Assembly: GCA_013180625.2 (NCBI GenBank) | Contig: SNVD02011020.1 | Coordinates: 1-64,000, forward strand | Origin: Boswellia sacra | Taxonomy: Eukaryota > Streptophyta > Magnoliopsida > Sapindales > Burseraceae | Length of the DNA: 64,000 bases | Direction of reading: 5' to 3' | Part shown: positions 35,816-49,625 of the stretch, piece by piece | How positions within the stretch are numbered: the stretch's first letter is position 1 | How the letters are laid out: each line of letters begins with the position of its first letter | The notes under the pieces: generated by a model | The model's input: the letters and a program-made list of their open reading frames with translations, nothing else | Databases searched by the model: none | What the model was told of the DNA's origin: nothing | Made by a program: the position numbers and the translations under genes

Positions 35816-38800
35816 GTCAGATTCATATTACTCATTTTTTGTCATTGTGGCTACTTATCCTAGAAATTAAGATTTTTTTGTTTCTTTTAAAAATATAATG
35901 CTGTTAACTTTGTGATAATGTACGATGTAGTCTGCTGTTCTAATTCAAACTTCTGTATTTGCATCCAAAAAAGCAAAGAATTGACATTTTGGTCAGCCTC
36001 CAACAGAACCAAAAAGGAAAAGAGATGAAAAAAAAAAAAAAGAGAGAAGAAAAACAGAAAAATGTTGCTAACATGCATTTAAAAAAAGAAAAAAAGATGA
36101 AACAATGAAGAAGTTGATGGGTCATCAAGTGAGGATTATATAATTATTATCTCTCCTCTATTTATTTGTCATTTGAACAACTTAATAGGGAACCTTTCGT
36201 ATTGCATCATGGCGTGGAATTCAAGTTGCTGTTAAAACACTTGGGGAGTAATTGTTCACTGATGAGGATAAAGTGTGGGTTGGTCTTATACTGAATTTAT
36301 TTTTTTCAGTGTTTTACCTTTTTAAGTATTATGTCGGCTTTAATATTTGATTAAGAAATGTATCTTTCTTATGACTCTAGAGTTACATGTCTGTTGGTAT
36401 ACCAGGACGGCATTCAGAGATGAGCTTGCTTTACTTCAGAAAATACGCCATCCAAACGTGGTCCAATTTCTGGGGGCTGTAACCCAAAGCACTCCAATGA
36501 TGATCGTAACAGAATATCTGCCTAAGGTTAAATTTAATTTTGGAACCACTACAGCAACAGCAAGATTGACTACAGATCAGTGACATCTTGCAATGTTTAA
36601 CCATTATTCTATCCCATTTCATGTGGGGTATTGCACTTTCAGTGGGATGCAATGTTAAGGATAGATAGAGAATGAATACTGACAGAAATTTAATATATCC
36701 ATCACTTATACTTGGGGTTTTGACTTGGAAATTTTGGAACCTATTAGTAGCATCACATGTAAAGCTGGAATAGATATTGATACGTCTTTGGATTTCAATG
36801 CTGATGCTATTTTCTTACCCTTAAATTTGGTATTCACATATAAATTTGATCTTTAGAACATGTGTCTCTGTGAATTAGCACATTCAGCAGCCTGTATTAG
36901 TATTTAGATCCATCCAAGAGTGCTGAAGAACTGGAATCAAATAATGGCTGTTGGACTTCTTTTATGTTCTGTTCTATTTGCTACTTAGCACATCCTGTTA
37001 TACTCATTTATGTGTTTCATGTATTTTGATGCATGCAAATAATGTTACTCCACAATTCACACGTTATGCTTTTGTTGTAACACTTGTAGGGGGATCTTCG
37101 TGCTTATCTGAAGCAAAAGGGTGCATTAAGGACAACAATAGCTGTGAAGTTTGCTCTTGACATTTCTAGGTCAGTAGCATGGTCTGCACAGCATATTTTT
37201 TTTACTACTATTGTACTTGGCATGGTGCTGAACTATGATAGCATGTCTAAGTTTTCATGCATTATCATTGAGATGGAACTGGAAATATTTTGTTGGAATT
37301 TTAGATAGTTTCTTTTGGTTCTATTGAGAATTTCAAATACGCTTCTATTTGTTTGTGTGATATATGTGCTAGTATACAACTTAATATGAATAGGGACGTA
37401 TCTGTTATGTCTAAAGTTGAACTTCTGAACTCTTTGGATTTCCTTATGAAATAATCAATGAGTATTAGGATAATAATTTCTGGAGAACATATCAAGAAGC
37501 AGGCAAAAACTTTAGTAAATTGCATAAGTTGTGTGCTATGTTTGAATATAAAGATCAGCTGGGCTGATTTCTTTTTACTGATTTAACATCTCGTAATACT
37601 TGGATAAAAGTGACGTTTTCAAGAGAAGTATCCAGCTTATAGGCGTGGCAGTAAAAGATCAGATTATGAGCAAAAAAAAGAGGGGTGATGAAACAGAAAC
37701 GATGGTTAATTTTGGAAATTTGAATAGAGTCTGAAGCTTAGAGCCTCCTTTTGGCTGTTTTTGGACTGTAAGTCCCAAGTCCCAAGCTATATAAAACAGT
37801 ACGAAATAAGTAATCTTTTGATAGATGGGAATATTTTTCTCATTGGACCTGATTATTCTCTTTGGTTGTTCCTATAACAATATGTTTGTGTTTTTCTCTT
37901 TAGCTATTTTGGTGGAATTTTGATAGCCGCTTTTATTTAACATCATAACATATTTTGCAGGGGAATGAATTATTTGCATGAGCATAAACCTGAAGGAATA
38001 ATTCATCGAGATCTTGAGCCTTCGTATGTTTTTGTTCTTACATAAACATGTAGTTAGCAAGTTTCTTCTGAAAATGTTCATGATTACAAGGCACTGCACA
38101 ATTTTTACCTGATTGGTCAAAACTGCTTGAAATTTTCTTAATTTTCTCGAGTAAGATAACAGAAATATACTACGGGATGATTCTGGGCATCTGAAAGTTG
38201 CAGACTTTGGAGTTAGCAAGATACTAAGAGTTTCAAATACGGTTAAGGAAGACAGACCTTTCTCATTCCAAGAAACTTCTGGTAAGTACTCTGCTTTAGG
38301 TAAAACTCATTTTTTGGTAGTCAACACTAGTTTTGGCTGGCTGTACGTGTATCATACAGATTCAGCCCTTTGATTTTGTCCTTAAGGAAGAAATAGGCTG
38401 GGTTGGCTAAGTAGGTACTTTTTGGTTGTTGTTCAATGGCTTGCTGCACCTAGCTCTTTGCGGAAGAGAGAAACTACACCCTTGATAATTTTTGCATGAG
38501 ATTCTGTGTAAAGAAGGTTTTCAAGGATGCTCTTGCAACATCCACATTTAATTCTTTTTAAATCTTACAAATTGAATATTCATGGGTTTTAACTGTTAAA
38601 TTCTTCATGATATTTATCCGTTTTTTCTGAGCAGGGAGATATGTGGCTCCAGAAGTTTACAAAAATGAAGAATATGACACTAAAGTGGATGTCTTTTCAT
38701 TTGCTTTGATATTACAAGAGGTTTTTTCTTATTCTTTCTTCCTCTTTCGGACAATTTTATTGCATGATAGTGTTGCACCTGTGCATGAGGATCTATAGCA

Positions 38801-40432
38801 TTGACATAACTTGGGATTTTAATTTTGTATGCAAAGTAGTAGATATAGATCATGCTGTCCTCAGCTCTAGGCAAGTTGATGTATCCTTACTCCAACTGCC
38901 TTTCAGAACTTCTGCAACAGCAAACTTCTTTAGAACTCCAGTCATGTAACCGACTTACTTGATTATTCATGAGAGGTCTTAAAAGTTGAGGACTTTTTGG
39001 TGTTATTGTGGAATTTAAGGTCCCAATAATGGACTGATACAGCACTGCAACTTGAGTTATTGGTGATCAACTTAGTTTTTTTTCTGTTTTCATTCTGTTA
39101 AAGTCATAAATGAAATGTAAATTAATCTCTTTGTATGAGTTTTTTTTTACCCTGTATTTTGTAGTGCATAAATTTCCTTTCATTGAAATTTGTAGGCTTG
39201 TCAATTTTAATTGTTGACACACTTCAAAATGATTTTGATGTTAGCAACCTCCTTCTGGAACCATCAAATTGAAGAGATCTATAAGTCAAATTGGTTGGAT
39301 GCAGATTTTCAAATGATAAGAGTTTGCATCAATGGTGGACCCTATAGGCCTGGGCTTTATGGACATTACTATCTTGTAATAATTGCATGTGCATTAAGTA
39401 TATACAAAATTAATCATATACAAAACAACACCTGCATGGCCGTAGTTTATGTATTACAAAATTCTATTTGATTGTTAGAAGCTGGAAAAGTGAAAAGACA
39501 AGACATACAGCTAAATATTTGCATGGATTTTGCTCTCCAATATATTATATAGCATCTTATATTGTTTGAAGTACCCTAAGTAGGTAACATCCTCGTTATG
39601 CTTGATGATATGGTAGCTGCGGGCATCTTTGAATTTAAACGACTGTAAATTGTTTTTATGTTGGATTTCTTTTCTATTTATATAGATTTTCTGCTTTTTT
39701 TTAATCTTTTTTTTTTTTTTTTGGTTATGACCAATATGTGAGTCTAGTTTGTAGTGGTATTAATACGATACATTTTCATTTATATTTATTTATTTTTGTG
39801 TTTTATTAGTCTGAATGTTGAGCTGCTTGGTTCTTGTGGTATGAATTCTGTGAGATCTTCATTTCCTAGATTAGTTGTTCTCTACACATTACTGAGTCTA
39901 CTGTTCCTCTAGATGATTGAAGGCTGTCCACCATTTTCCACAAAGCAAGAAAATGAAGTTCCTAAAGCATATGTTGCAAATGAGCGCCCACCATTTAGAG
40001 CTCCCCCAAAGCGTTATGTGCATGGATTAAGAGAGTAAGTTCTTAGGAATATTAATTTCTTTGTTCATGTTTGTGTTGTTGTTTCTAAACATAAACATCC
40101 GGCACTCACATCGACACAATTTAATATCCCTATACATTAACATAACTGGATATTGATATATTGATCCAAATTTGTATAACTATATTTTGAAATGCTTACC
40201 CGAATTTTGTGAGTGCTTGCTTCTTGCTTTGCCCATGATTGTTTCCAATTCACAAATACAAGTTACTGTGGTGTTTGTATGTTTATATATCCATTTATGG
40301 TTAGTACAGTATTTTCTAAATCTTACTCTCCCATGTGTTATCAAAAGTCAGGATCCTGAAAAGACATAGGCAGTGGGAATTGGGACCATTACTGTAAGGC
40401 CAGGAATTGCACGCTGTTGTAGTTGAGCTCTC

Positions 40433-40466
<34 letters not shown>

Positions 40467-42817
40467 TGAAAGAGATAGAAGTACTTGTTTGGTTGTCCTA
40501 TATGTGGATATTTAGCCAGCGAATAACAACAATAAGAGCTGATAAGATTCTAAACATACATTTACGAAGTCTTAAAATTTCTGTTTAAGGCTAGTGACTC
40601 TAGTTTCCCATGCTGTATTTGAGTGAGTGAGTTTCATCATTCAATGTGGAGTGGCCGATTTGAGGTAGAATGAATTTTAATCATGTTATTTTCAACCAAA
40701 TCATCAAAGATTTTAGTTTTAACCTTTTCTTTTTCTTGTGTTTGATGATTCTGACCTTAACAAATGACTGTTTTGTAACTTGTCTAAAGGTTAATAGAGG
40801 AATGCTGGAGTGAGGAGCCATCCAAGAGACCATCGTTCAGGCAAATAATTATGAGGTTGGATAACATAAGTAACCATCTTTCTCATAAGAGACGTTGGAA
40901 GGTGATCAATTATCTCTCCCTCTTCATCTCTCTCTCTCTCTCTCTTTGTAGCTTGCTTTCTTTATCTATGTAGCCTTTTCATCATACATAATCTGATGGT
41001 AAATATTGTGAACTTCCACATATGTTGCATAATAAAATCATTTTTAATGATGCACTGTGGGGAAAGATTTTGTTTGGGGATTTGCTGAAGGGAATTTTAC
41101 ATTTTAGCCTAGGTCTCATTTTAAACCATATTGCATACTACCTCTATTGTCAATTACTTTCCTTTAAAGATAATGGAAGCTATTGAAAATTTATGCCTTT
41201 TTTATTGTTAAATTAAATTTAAAAAATTTGTCAGAGAGAAATTTTTGCAAATGTAAGCGTTCCAAATTAAAGCTCATCTACTTCCACTCCAAACTCAATG
41301 CATTTTCCATCCGCACATATATATATATTTTTTATGTGTGTCTTATTTTGAAGCTCCCCATAACCATGATGATGCATATAGGCTTGCATGGAAGGCTGAG
41401 AAGATGCTTATAGGGCAATTTTGCATTTAGGTTTTACTTGGTGCCTAAAACTCTTTGAACAATATGATGAAATATATGTAAATAGGTGTTGATATTCCCT
41501 TTTCCTTTCATATCTAGATCCACCTCTTTCAATCTCTTTTCTCTCTTTGCCTCTGATCGATTCCAATTTGGACACCTTTACATGAAAAGAGAACTAAAAT
41601 CTTCTACACTTGACACAACATGGGACTAAGGTTCAATTGCTGTGTTTAGCACACCAGTGAGGGAGTGTCAATAACCAAGGGGATCATGTTTCAAATGTTT
41701 TTCCATGAGGTTAGGCGTGCTGCCAATTAGGGCCCATACTTTTCTAATTTGGTTACTTGAGGCAGAGGCCGAACGGGGAAGTAATGGAGGAAGTTCCACA
41801 CGTATACATTTATGGTTCACGTGACAATCAAATTGATTTTTTTAATTATTTACTTAGTTTTGCATATCAAGAGTGGAGGGGCAATTAGCTGTAGTGTTAA
41901 GTTGAAATGGAACTTTGATTCAAATTTTGAAAATGTAAGGTAGCAGAATAAACCTTAAACTAGTAGAAATTGTTGAAAAGGTAAGTCATCATGGTAACGC
42001 TTACATGGCATCACTGTAAAAGGTGGTCAGAGATAAAACAATAATGTTTGATACTATATGAGGTATATAAGAGGCCTAGTGGTTAAATCTTCACTAGACT
42101 AATGAAGCCCTTGAAGCAGTATTGTGTTACATTGTTTTCTTTGGTGCTAAGCACGAACTCATCACGGGGTGCTGTAAACACAGGTTGGGCCATTGAAGTG
42201 TTTTGAGAACCTAGAAGCTTTCTTGAAGAGAGATTACTCGAATAGAAGCAGTCAAGCATCTCGCTCTGCAACCAGATGAGTAAATTATTGCCTCAATCAG
42301 TTCTTTCCTAGCTGGAGTTTTGGGAGCTCTCTATGTCTTCTTGTGTCAAGAAACACATTACTAGATATTGTCAACATTTAATTGAAGTAGTCAAGCATGT
42401 ATCGTCCTGGCATTTTTGGTTTACTTTTTTCCCCCTTGGTAGGCTCAAAAATAAGATTATGTAAACGACATCAATGCGCTGAAAAATCAAGGAAAGGATC
42501 ATGATGAATTGCTGCGACCTTTTCCTTTGCTCCCTCTCTCTCTTTTTGGTGGATCCTCGCAATCTATGAAGAATAATATAATCCAGTCTGAATCTTATGA
42601 GCACTCTTTTGAACATGCTTAAAAGTGTTTTCCTGACTGACAGCAATCAACACCAGCACCTTCCTTTATGTCGAGATACTTTCGCACACTTCCCAAATCT
42701 TTAAAAAATGAAATGAAATAAAATCCTTTTAACCAGTTCAAGCTTCTGAAGGGGAACTCCAGTGATAAAGGTCCAGAAAAACGAGGCTTACCAAATGGAG
42801 TCACGTTTGAGATAATA

Positions 42818-43105
42818 TTATAGCTTAGACTTGGAACAGATCAGATCACACTTCAAATGGAAGGTCATCTCACTCTCACATTCTCCAAAGATATCTTTTG
42901 TGCATCCTATACTTGTAATATCGTCCCACCAATCAGAGCAGATCGCGTAAACATATGTGGAGCCATCTTCTGCTGGGTGGGATGTGTGTGCATTGCATAA
43001 TAGGTTCAATTTAGCACGAATTGAGCCAGGCGGCAGCCTCAATATATTGCAGGAACTATCAAAGATTGACAGCGTATTCCGTCTAGTTCCTCTAAAAGAT
43101 GACAC
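42818..43105 (-). other. Unrecognised 95-codon open frame
   Basis: I do not recognise this sequence. Its composition is more protein-like than its surroundings: cysteine- and tryptophan-containing, with SIFDSSCNILRLPPGSIRAK, GSTYVYAICSDWWDD and EMTFHLKCDLICSKSK. A GT-like donor follows near 42,790 and another open stretch lies at 42,640-42,790. It may be a relic exon of a captured or decayed gene. There is no clear promoter or partner exon. It could also be chance. Confidence 0.25.
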
Positions 43106-45983
43106 AGATTAGACGATTAAATTCAACTGGGAAAGTGAAGTGAGTAATGCTTGAAGCTGGCATCTGTGCTACTGCAATCTTTTATGATCATTAATAGGTA
43201 GGACAAAAATAAAATTTCATTGCCTCATTTTCCACAAAATTTTGTGACACAGACAACTCACTAATCATCTATCTGTCGCATTCTTTTTTTCACTTAATTA
43301 GTGAAATTCATTAAAAGAGGATCTTAATTTTTTAGCAGAAATAATAAAGTCTTCAAGGAAATGACAAACCACTGATAAAGCACTATCAAGAAATCCTTAT
43401 TAAGAAGTCAGTGAATGTCACTCTAGATGTCATAATAGTTGGAATATTATAGACGCATCATTAAAGCCAATTTATTTATCCTCGAAGTGGAGTAGCTAGG
43501 TTAGCTGTAAAGCTTGTGACGTTTTAGGTTGTGAGCTTTTGAGCAGATTTCTTTTCTTTTCTTTTCTTTTCTTTCTTCTAATTTGAACATACATAATTTG
43601 TTTCCAAAATAATTACAGGAGATGATGCATGAATTTAAAGTGAGTTTCAAAGCCAAATGTTAGCGAGGAATAAGTTTCCAATCGAAACTCGTCGAATATA
43701 AATAATTAGAATATCGAGAAACATGCAAGCTGAACTTTGAAATATATATTATGGGGATATTTGATCTTGTTTAGAATCCAATTCCTTACTATTAGAAAAG
43801 AAACAAGTACAATTCGCAAACTGCTTATAATCGATTCAGTCAATGAATGAAAGAGACGTCCCGATATACATTAATTCATTTCCTGGAAATTAACGCGCCT
43901 TGAAGACATTTCAGGACCATTGCATGCTAGAGGAAAAAAAAAATAAAGTAATGATTTATACAATGTGACATAATAAAATTCACTAAATTAGTAAAAATTA
44001 ATAACAAGTTAAAAAAATCATAATAAATAATACTTTTACCATCCATCTAACAGATGAATAAAAGAATAGTAAGCTTCGACTTTTTTTGCTTTACTATTAG
44101 CTACAAAAAAGGAAACCATAGATGCCTTGATTCCTGTTAATTTGGTGAGCCATGAAAAAAAAAAATTAAAATCAAGTCGATGCAAGCAGAACACCAAACG
44201 GCAAAGCTTATAATATATCTACTTTCTACTAAATTTAGGGCATCAGCACTCACATCAGAATTGCCGTTGTAATATATATAATGTTGAGGTAAACTATCTA
44301 TCATATTATAAGTTGAAATACACAAATTGTATATAAATTTTAAAATTTAGAATAACATTAGTGACCTAATTTATCAATGGTAGACGTATTTTATGCAGTG
44401 AGACTGTGACCGGAAGCTACGCGGAGTGAGTGGCAATGTAATGTCACAAATCACAACCGAGGAGGGCTATCACTTGTCACAACTGTCCACTGTGTATATA
44501 TGCAAGTTGAAGTGGTGGTCAGCACTCAGAAGTCACTCTCAACTTTTTAATTAGAAGGGATAAGTTGATGATATCCTTCTAATTAAAGCTGTTAACAACA
44601 AATTTGACATTTAATTCGTTAGTTTCTTAATTAAGTACATGATTGTTATTTGTTTTATCTCAACTGAGATTTGATTAAAATTATGTTGCAGCCAAACAAC
44701 TGCTCCTAGCTATTGCCTTTATTTAACTTCATTACTGTTGGCAGGCAAGCAGCAGCAGCACCCTCTTCGATGCCAGCAATACTTTCCGTTTTGGAAGTGC
44801 GCAAGCATGCATGCATGTGGGTTAAGCTCCAATGGAATTGAGTTGAAGCTGGCCTGAGAAGCTGGTAGACACATTTAAAGATTAGCCCATATCAAGCTCT
44901 ATATAGATCTCTATGGAGGCTCCGGTTGCAGTTGTTTTGAGTTCCCTCTTTCCAACAAGCCTTACCAGCATATCTTAAGTAGTTTCTTCATATAGACACA
45001 TATGACAACAAGAGCCCGACAATTAGATATAGACACGTCTGTCCACTCGTGAAACATCATATCAATATATGTATGTATTACATCAACATGTATCTCTTTC
45101 ATGCGTCTCACACGGTTGAACACCTTCATTATAAGGTATATTAATCATAGACAACAAATAAGAATATCCGACTACAGTTTCCTTTCCATATTCTTTCCAT
45201 TACTTTGTTGAGTTAATTTCCTTGGAAAACCGTGCACTGAACATATATGGCAGGCTTTATTGACCGAGAAAGACTAAGATTTTGGTTTTAGAAACTGGTG
45301 GCTACTGCATGCTTCATCGGGATTAAATAACTCACTGCTCTGCTGTCCTTGTATATATACATGTATCCTGAACTTGAGAGGGTTGAGGCTAGCTACTAGC
45401 TCAAACTCAAATGGAGTCAAGGGTCTCAATTTTACGGCCTGTAAGTCCTTGTAACAATTGATTCGGTGAGTCAAATATATCTAGCTATTAGCTAGAATCC
45501 CAACAACCTGCAGCGCCAAAAGCAAATTAAATCGTCCAATTCCTGACGCAGTATTCTTTTATGATTGATAACTCCTGTGGCTGGCTGCCTGCCTAGCTTG
45601 TACATAAATTACATCTTAGCAAAGGACGAACTCGAAAGCTAGGGATGTGGTAAAAGTAAAAGAATGCCACGTCAACCGTTTTTGGGAAACATCGGATCAA
45701 GTTCTGAGTATTCGGTAAAATGGTAACCAGCACCTGCTGCAAAGTTAATTAAGAACCAACCAAGCCATTACATTGCGTATATATTTCGAGTTTCTCCAAT
45801 CTCATGACTACGAGAAAATTGTATGCAGGGATAGTACTTTTACAACCCCATATCGTTATATTATATTACAATACATCCTCCTCCAATACCGATGCCATAT
45901 TATTCGATTAATATAATAGATATTAATACTACTCATCCCTAATCTTCACTGAAATACTAACCATCAACTGTACACTTCTGGTA

Positions 45984-45985
<2 letters not shown>

Positions 45986-46025
<40 letters not shown>
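45986..46025. repeat. TA microsatellite, about 20 units
   Basis: An uninterrupted run of TA dinucleotides in intergenic DNA. Confidence 0.95.
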
Positions 46026-46029
<4 letters not shown>

Positions 46030-46576
46030 CAGAGCTAGTCAATATAGCCCATGAAGATTGTTATTAGCGTATATAGTATTCATCTGTATTAAGAATTTTT
46101 TTATTTATTTAGGTAATTGCCGGGGAAAGGAGTCACGAACTTTTATTGCAAGTGTTCTTTCGTTCCCATGAATTTGATTGTTTGGTTTACATGCACCAAC
46201 AAGCTTGTCTCTCCAACTCGCCCATCGAGGAACGTACAAGTTCCTAAAAGACTGGTCTTCTTCCACCAAGACACTCTTTGTCCTTGATCGTGACCACTTC
46301 TCTTAATCCAAGACAAGAGATATTTCCATGACCTTAAAAACCTAATTCTCCCGCCAAGAAAATGTATACTTTTTGGTGTTGTACATAAAATTTCGGTCAC
46401 TGTATGGACAAACTCGTTAATTAATTATTGATATAATTGCCCTCAAGGCGCGCGGAAGCGGAGAATGATCAACCAGAAATACAAACAAAACAAAAGCTTC
46501 AAATGCCACAAATATTCCCATTTGACTCCCTCAAACTTCAGGGTCATTGATTCGTCATGAGACCAATAAAATATAA

Positions 46577-46979
46577 GAGTTAATTCTAATTTACCCCCCC
46601 GAGGTTAGGCCAAAAGAAAATTGAGGACTTCAGTTTTCTTAAACTCAAAATTATCCCTGAGGTTACTGTAGCACCTTTAGATTTAACGAAAAATATATTA
46701 AATAGTAACTTAACGTTTTAGAATCCATTTAGAAAAGGGTATTATAGTATATTTTACTGCTTATTAGCGTTAAGTTATTATTTAATACATTTTTTGTTAA
46801 ATCTAATATTAGCATTAAGTTATTATTCAATACATTTTCCGTTAAATCTAACGGTTTAATACATTTCTCGTTAAATCTAACGGTGCTACAGTAATCTCAT
46901 GGGGCATTATTAGATTTTAGAAAACTGAGGTCCTCAATTTTTTTAGGCCTAACCTCAGGGGGTAAATTAGAATTATCCC
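46577..46979. mobile_element. 403-bp non-autonomous MULE (MITE) with 9-bp target-site duplication
   Basis: The sequence AAAATATAA occurs immediately before (46,568-46,576) and after (46,980-46,988) the element. Its ends are inverted: TAATTCTAATTTACCCCC then GAGGTTAGGCC at the left pairs with the right end for about 100 bases, through ATTGAGGACYTCAGTTTTCT and the CTACAG/CTGTAG block. The middle has repeats of GTTAAATCTAACGG type. A 9-bp duplication is the Mutator hallmark. No coding capacity. Confidence 0.9.
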
Positions 46980-49239
46980 AAAATATAATAAAGTTATACG
47001 GAAAAATCATAAATATTGGTAGTCATATATAATACTGAATAAGTGATACCACGTTAATTTTATATATAAATTTTATAAATATAGTATGAAAAAATACGTG
47101 ATTGATTTAATTTATGAATATATGTAAGAGTGTCATGCAATGCAATGATTTATTTTAAAAAGATGAAAAGACATAATGCATGATAATTGATGTAACTCAT
47201 AAGAATGATAATGACTTATAAGAATGAATGGGATTATTATAGGAGATATGTCATTTAGATTTTGAATTAATAATAATTCATGTATGGTTGTATCATTTAG
47301 AGTCTATAAATAAGACTCTTTACATTATCCATATTATCGATTGTTATAAGTAGATAGATTGGATGATCTCTTTCATAAGTTCAATAGTTTAATGGTATTG
47401 TGCGATCGTTTCATTTTCCAACATAGCATTTTCGTAAAGTACATGCATGTATGATAATAATAAAATATCACTAATTAATATTAAGGCTTCGTACATTTAT
47501 CTCAAATCTCTAAGACTCTTAAGGCTTGGTATGCTTTCCGTACTATATTGTTGTGCTGCTAAACCACTAGCGTGACTTCTTTATATATATGAAATAAATT
47601 AATGAATTAATTGATAGACAATATCATATTAGAAATGTAACTTAATTATTTTTGTCATACATCCACTTAAATCAAAATTCTTCCAAGTATACTTATATAT
47701 AATCCAAATTAGCTATCTATTTAATTTGTGGTGAAAACATTAATTGTTTTGTTTACGAGTGATCTCATGATATATATAATATCCCCAATATTGCTATAGC
47801 TTGCGAAATTATAATTAGGCAGTAACCATCTTAACTTTTTTTTTTCTTTGTAATAGGTTGAGCTCTAGATAAGTGATAAAATTTTATAAAAAAAAAAAAG
47901 ATTAATATAGTTACCTCATAAAACCTTACATATATGGTCAACGGGATAATAAGTTAAACAAAACAGTAAGAAGTCTAATAATTCATGAATTAATTATAAA
48001 ATCGCCAATCTAATAAGTTGAGATTGGTTCAACCAATCTGATTAAGGCCTCAATCTGACTGCATAAGCTCTATATTTGCAGGTGCATGCATCAATTTGCT
48101 GGACTATTCTCTTAAAGATAAATATGTAAGCCGTAAGGCATGAAAGCAAAATGATATATATCAGTACTTACAAAAATTTCGTATAGGAAATATTTAGGTG
48201 AGTCTGGTATATCCCATCATCTTGCAGAATTATTCAGACTCACCATATAACTTTGATAATTTGACGAGTCACCCACTTATATATTGTTATGTATTATGGA
48301 TGATTGATTTGACAAATAGATTGATTTGACAAATAAAATGGGTTGAGAAAAGTTAAGAAGAGAGAACAAATCACTATTATAAATGAAAAAATTAAAAATT
48401 TAACTGCTTTTGGACAAGTGATAAAGCTTGAATTTGATTAGGCACATGACCCATATATGCATGACCCTGTGGTATCAAAGCTATAAGTATTTCTCCAAAC
48501 GATATTGTGCCAATAATTAAATCACGTATTTTGAACTAGTCAAGGTGGAGAAAACTTAGAGCTGGAGAAGCATAAAAGAACTTATACTGTCGTATTGCAG
48601 TCAAAGGTAATTGAGCTTATGTGAAATAGAAAATTTAAATGCCAAAACTACTGTCATAATATCTGCACATATAAAAGGAAGTTTGTAGCCTGAAATCTGA
48701 ATGGATCTACAAAGCACATCCAAGACGGTTAGAACCTAAAGAATCTCGAAAATTTCCTTTGCAACAGTCACTCCAGAATTTTTCCGAGAGAAAGTCCATC
48801 CATGTTAATGAATTAATTACTTTCAACAAAGGGAAAATTCATTACCTGAGCACTCACTTTTTCAGTACAACTCGTAATTTGCTGAGTTGCTATTTGTATC
48901 TTTAGAAATCACTTTTAAATTTTATATTATATGCAAGCAGAAACAGACGTGATTCGTCTTTTAAGAATTGAATTAAAGAATTTCACCAACTCAACTCGTT
49001 TGTGTTATTTTAGTTTAAAAAAAAAATCAAAATGCCAACTAATAATCTTTTTTGAAGTAATTTCGGGTCATTTAAGTACAAATTTCGTCAATAAAATGAG
49101 CATTTAATTTAATTTCATTACCCAATAAAACAATTGAATTTATCCTCGAAAACACTCTAAAATATTGTGCATGATTCTCCCGTTTACTCAAGAAGAGATT
49201 ATTCAAGATCGCAAAGTAATTATTCGACTTTGCATCATT

Positions 49240-49625
49240 TACTGTTGAGATGTCTTGTATGAAATAGTTGTAAAAGAAGATATTGAGTTATAAAGAGGAT
49301 CGGTTCTTCCACCTAAAAGATTATACATCTAATTCCTCAACCCTAATATTAGAGCCAAGATGTGTGTGATGTGTGTGCTTATTTTAGTTGTAAGAGGAAG
49401 TCTTGCATGTCTCGTTTGAGGGAGAGATTGTTGGGTTGTGTGTGCTCCTTCCAGTTGTAAGAGGAGGTTCCTGTTGTAAAGAGGAAGTCTTGGGATAGAG
49501 TTTGTCGGATGTCTCGCATTGAATAGCATAATTGTAAAAAGAGGTATTGGGCTATCAATAGGATTGATTGAATATCCTACGATCACTCCATCTAAAAGGT
49601 TTGTTTGACACTTGGTTCTCTCAAC
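49240..49625. repeat. LTR-like fragment with internal repeats
   Basis: AGTTGTAAGAGGAAGTCTTG-type motifs recur at about 49,387, 49,456 and 49,475. Phrases such as GATGTCTTGTATGAAATAG and GATGTCTCGCATTGAATAG occur about 260 bases apart. This suggests a partly duplicated LTR end. No coding domains. Confidence 0.4.

Larger units (their letters stand above)
32400..42279 (+). pseudogene. ILK-family ankyrin-repeat/Raf-like protein kinase with a premature stop
   Basis: Twelve exons: 32,400-32,717, 33,430-33,504, 33,625-33,720, 36,189-36,274, 36,406-36,526, 37,090-37,169, 37,961-38,023, 38,163-38,281, 38,635-38,720, 39,913-40,034, 40,790-40,901 and 42,184-42,279. Phases agree throughout and would give 457 residues. 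Ankyrin repeats (about 40-135) include DIDKRTALHVAACNGSRDVV. The kinase domain has Lys179 (QVAVK), HRD at 274-276 in the form HRDLEPSN, which is usual for this plant family, DFG at 294-296 and APE at 324-326. Codon 184 is TAA (36,249-36,251) where relatives read Glu in GEELFTDED. Everything downstream remains intact and well spliced. The change is therefore a recent null allele, a sequence error, or the gene makes a 183-residue ankyrin-only product. Relatives act in stress and nutrient signalling. Confidence 0.9.

Noticed and set aside
46143..46400. Minus-strand 85-codon open frame
   Set aside because: No recognised motif, no splice partner and no promoter; likely chance or a decayed repeat.
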